A stretch of 7,222 nt of DNA from CAZFBR01 sp035353495 [NCBI: uncultured bacterium] (GTDB lineage Bacteria > DAOPZR01): the NCBI GenBank assembly GCA_964517215.1, contig CAZFBR010000181.1, positions 1 through 7,222 on the forward strand, in the 5' to 3' direction. The notes beneath the pieces were generated by a model. It had not been told where the DNA came from and searched no databases. It saw nothing but the letters and a program-made list of their open reading frames with translations. A program made the translations under genes and the position numbers. Shown here piece after piece: positions 5,725 to 7,222 of this stretch. Each line of letters starts with the position of its first letter. The first letter of the stretch is position 1.

Positions 5725-7222
5725 ATGCCGGAACAGGGAATGATCGGGCGGCTGCTGAAGAGCAGCGACGCACTCATCGCGGCGGGGGTCGGGGTAATCA
5801 TCCTGATGATGGTGCTGCCGGTGTGGACCTGGATGCTGAATCTGGGGATCGCCGTGAGCATCGCGCTGGCGCTGCTGATTCTGCTGACGGTGATCTACAG
5901 CTCGAAGGCGGTTGATTTCGCCGTCTTCCCCTCGCTGCTGCTGATCACCACCGGCCTGCGCCTGGCGCTCAACGTGGCGTCGACGCGCAAGATCCTGCTG
6001 GAGGGAAAGGCGGGGGTCGAGGGGATCATCACCGCCTTCGGCGATTTTGTCGTTGGCGGCAATTATATTGTCGGCATCGTCATCTTCCTGGTGCTTGTGC
6101 TCATCCAGATCATGGTGATCACCAAGGGCGCCACCCGCATCGCCGAGGTGGCGGCGCGGTTCACCCTCGAAGCCATGCCGATGAAGCAGATGGCGATTGA
6201 CGGCGAGGTGCAGCGCGGCGACATCAGCCCGGAGGAGGCGACGCGCAAGCGGCTGGACATCCAGCGCGAGGCGGGCTTCTACGGGGCGATGGACGGCGCC
6301 GCTAAGTTTGTGCAGGGGGATGTCTATGCCGGTCTGGTGATCGCCGGGGTCAACATCACCGGCGGCCTGGTCATCGGCATGTGGATGCGCGGCGAGGGGA
6401 TCGTGGAGGCGCTGCAGACCTACACCCTGCTGACCATTGGTGACGGCCTGGCGGCGCAGATCCCGTCGCTGCTCATCTCCATCGCCGCCGGCCTGATCGT
6501 CACCCGCTCGACCAGCGAGGAGTCGCTGAGCAAGGACCTCACCCGCGAACTCCTGCGCCAGCCGCGGGCGCTGATCATGGCGGGCGGTTTCCTCGCCATC
6601 CTCGGGGTGGTGCCGGGCATGCCGCTGCTGCCGCTGTGGACGCTGGGGGCCGGGCTGTTTGCCCTCGCCCGCGCGCTCAAGCTGCAGGCCCGCGCGGAAA
6701 CGGAAGCGAAGCTCAAGGCGGCGCAGGCCCCGGCGGCGGCCCCGCGCAAGGCCCCGGAAAAGCCCGTGTCGCTGCTGCAGGTCGATCCGATGGAACTGGA
6801 GATCGGCTACGGCCTGATCGCCCTGGTGGACACCGAGCAGGGGGGCGACCTGCTCGACCGCATCACCCTGATGCGCAAGCAGTGCGCGCTCGATTACGGC
6901 ATCATCGTGCCGCCCATCCGCGTGCGCGACAACATCAAGCTTCGCTCGGAGAGCTATGTGGTCAAGATCAAGAACAGCGTGGTCGGCGGCAGCGAACTGC
7001 GCGCGGGCAAGTTCATGGCCATGGATTCGGGCAAGGTGCGGCGCAAGCTGGCGGGCGAGGAAACCCGTGAGCCCGCCTTCGGCCTGCCCGCGGTCTGGCT
7101 GCCGGCGGAGCAGCGGGAGACGGCGGAGTCGGCGGGCTATACCGTGGTTGATCCGCCGACCATCATCGCCACGCACATCACCGAGATCATCAAGCGGCAT
7201 GCGCCGGAACTGCTCACCCTGC
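5725..7222 (+). CDS. flhA: Flagellar export gate protein FlhA (3' end cut off by the window)
   Basis: FlhA forms a nonameric ring below the FliPQR channel. It couples proton flow to export and docks chaperone-substrate complexes through its cytoplasmic domain. The first 499 codons are present, out of roughly 680-700 in the family; no frameshift is visible. Membrane segments lie near 15-32, 36-57, 63-82, 107-132, 201-219, 236-260 and 281-317. The FHIPEP signature RLALNVASTRKILL (79-92) is intact, as are the VITKGATRIAEVAARFTLEA loop and GAMDGAAKFVQGD (187-199). D199 aligns, by my recall, with Salmonella Asp208, needed for proton coupling. An Ala/Pro linker (331-348) leads into the cytoplasmic domain, which ends here after YTVVDPPTIIATHITEIIK. 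ATG 5725 has GGGGGGA seven bases upstream and gives a normal N-terminus. Confidence 0.98.
   Translation, partial: MPEQGMIGRLLKSSDALIAAGVGVIILMMVLPVWTWMLNLGIAVSIALALLILLTVIYSSKAVDFAVFPSLLLITTGLRLALNVASTRKILLEGKAGVEGIITAFGDFVVGGNYIVGIVIFLVLVLIQIMVITKGATRIAEVAARFTLEAMPMKQMAIDGEVQRGDISPEEATRKRLDIQREAGFYGAMDGAAKFVQGDVYAGLVIAGVNITGGLVIGMWMRGEGIVEALQTYTLLTIGDGLAAQIPSLLISIAAGLIVTRSTSEESLSKDLTRELLRQPRALIMAGGFLAILGVVPGMPLLPLWTLGAGLFALARALKLQARAETEAKLKAAQAPAAAPRKAPEKPVSLLQVDPMELEIGYGLIALVDTEQGGDLLDRITLMRKQCALDYGIIVPPIRVRDNIKLRSESYVVKIKNSVVGGSELRAGKFMAMDSGKVRRKLAGEETREPAFGLPAVWLPAEQRETAESAGYTVVDPPTIIATHITEIIKRHAPELLTL

Noticed and set aside
3923-5773. A long open frame on the minus strand (616 codons)
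   Set aside because: It runs antisense to fliR and flhB. The translation is dominated by Arg, His and Gln repeats, and no plausible ribosome binding site or family motif is seen.
5653-7200. A long open frame on the minus strand (515 codons)
   Set aside because: It is antisense to flhA, which is strongly conserved in the plus frame, and has the same His/Arg/Gln/Asp-rich shadow composition.

Overview
The window is one strand-uniform block of flagellar genes, all read left to right, in the order fliM (3' part only) - fliY - fliO - fliP - fliQ - fliR - flhB - flhA (5' part only). Apart from gaps of about 130 and 185 bases on either side of fliO, the genes abut or overlap: ATGA overlaps at fliM/fliY and fliR/flhB, 4 bases at fliP/fliQ, 10 at fliQ/fliR and 35 at flhB/flhA. 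They look like one transcription unit that runs past both window edges.

The host is probably a GC-rich member of the Bacillota. The rotor protein after FliM is FliY, a CheC-like domain fused to a FliN domain, as in Bacillus and many clostridia and Negativicutes, rather than a stand-alone FliN. The gene order is that of the Bacillus fla/che operon, and FlhB carries an FDLQ-F leader motif that I recall from bacillotal FlhB proteins. The DNA is very GC-rich, with G or C at most third codon positions. No genus can be named from this alone.

Region by region: 1-1646 encodes two rotor switch (C-ring) proteins, FliM and FliY, which carry chemotaxis-controlled motor reversal. 1647-1780 is a leader rich in GC hairpins. 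1781-5689 encodes the membrane core of the flagellar type III export gate: FliO (assembly factor), FliP, FliQ and FliR (the export channel) and FlhB (substrate-specificity switch). 5725 to the end encodes most of FlhA (export gate and chaperone docking). The C-ring sits below the export gate, so the operon supplies physically adjacent layers of the basal body.

I see no undescribed system, mobile element, CRISPR array or RNA gene. Points worth a second look are: a FliY whose first CheC phosphatase centre appears lost while the second is kept; an obligatory extension of about 50 residues on FlhB; the absence of cheY from its usual place after fliY, where three tandem GC hairpins sit instead; a fliO start made of three in-frame 9-base units each beginning with ATG; and substitutions at conserved positions in FliM and in the FliP methionine loop.
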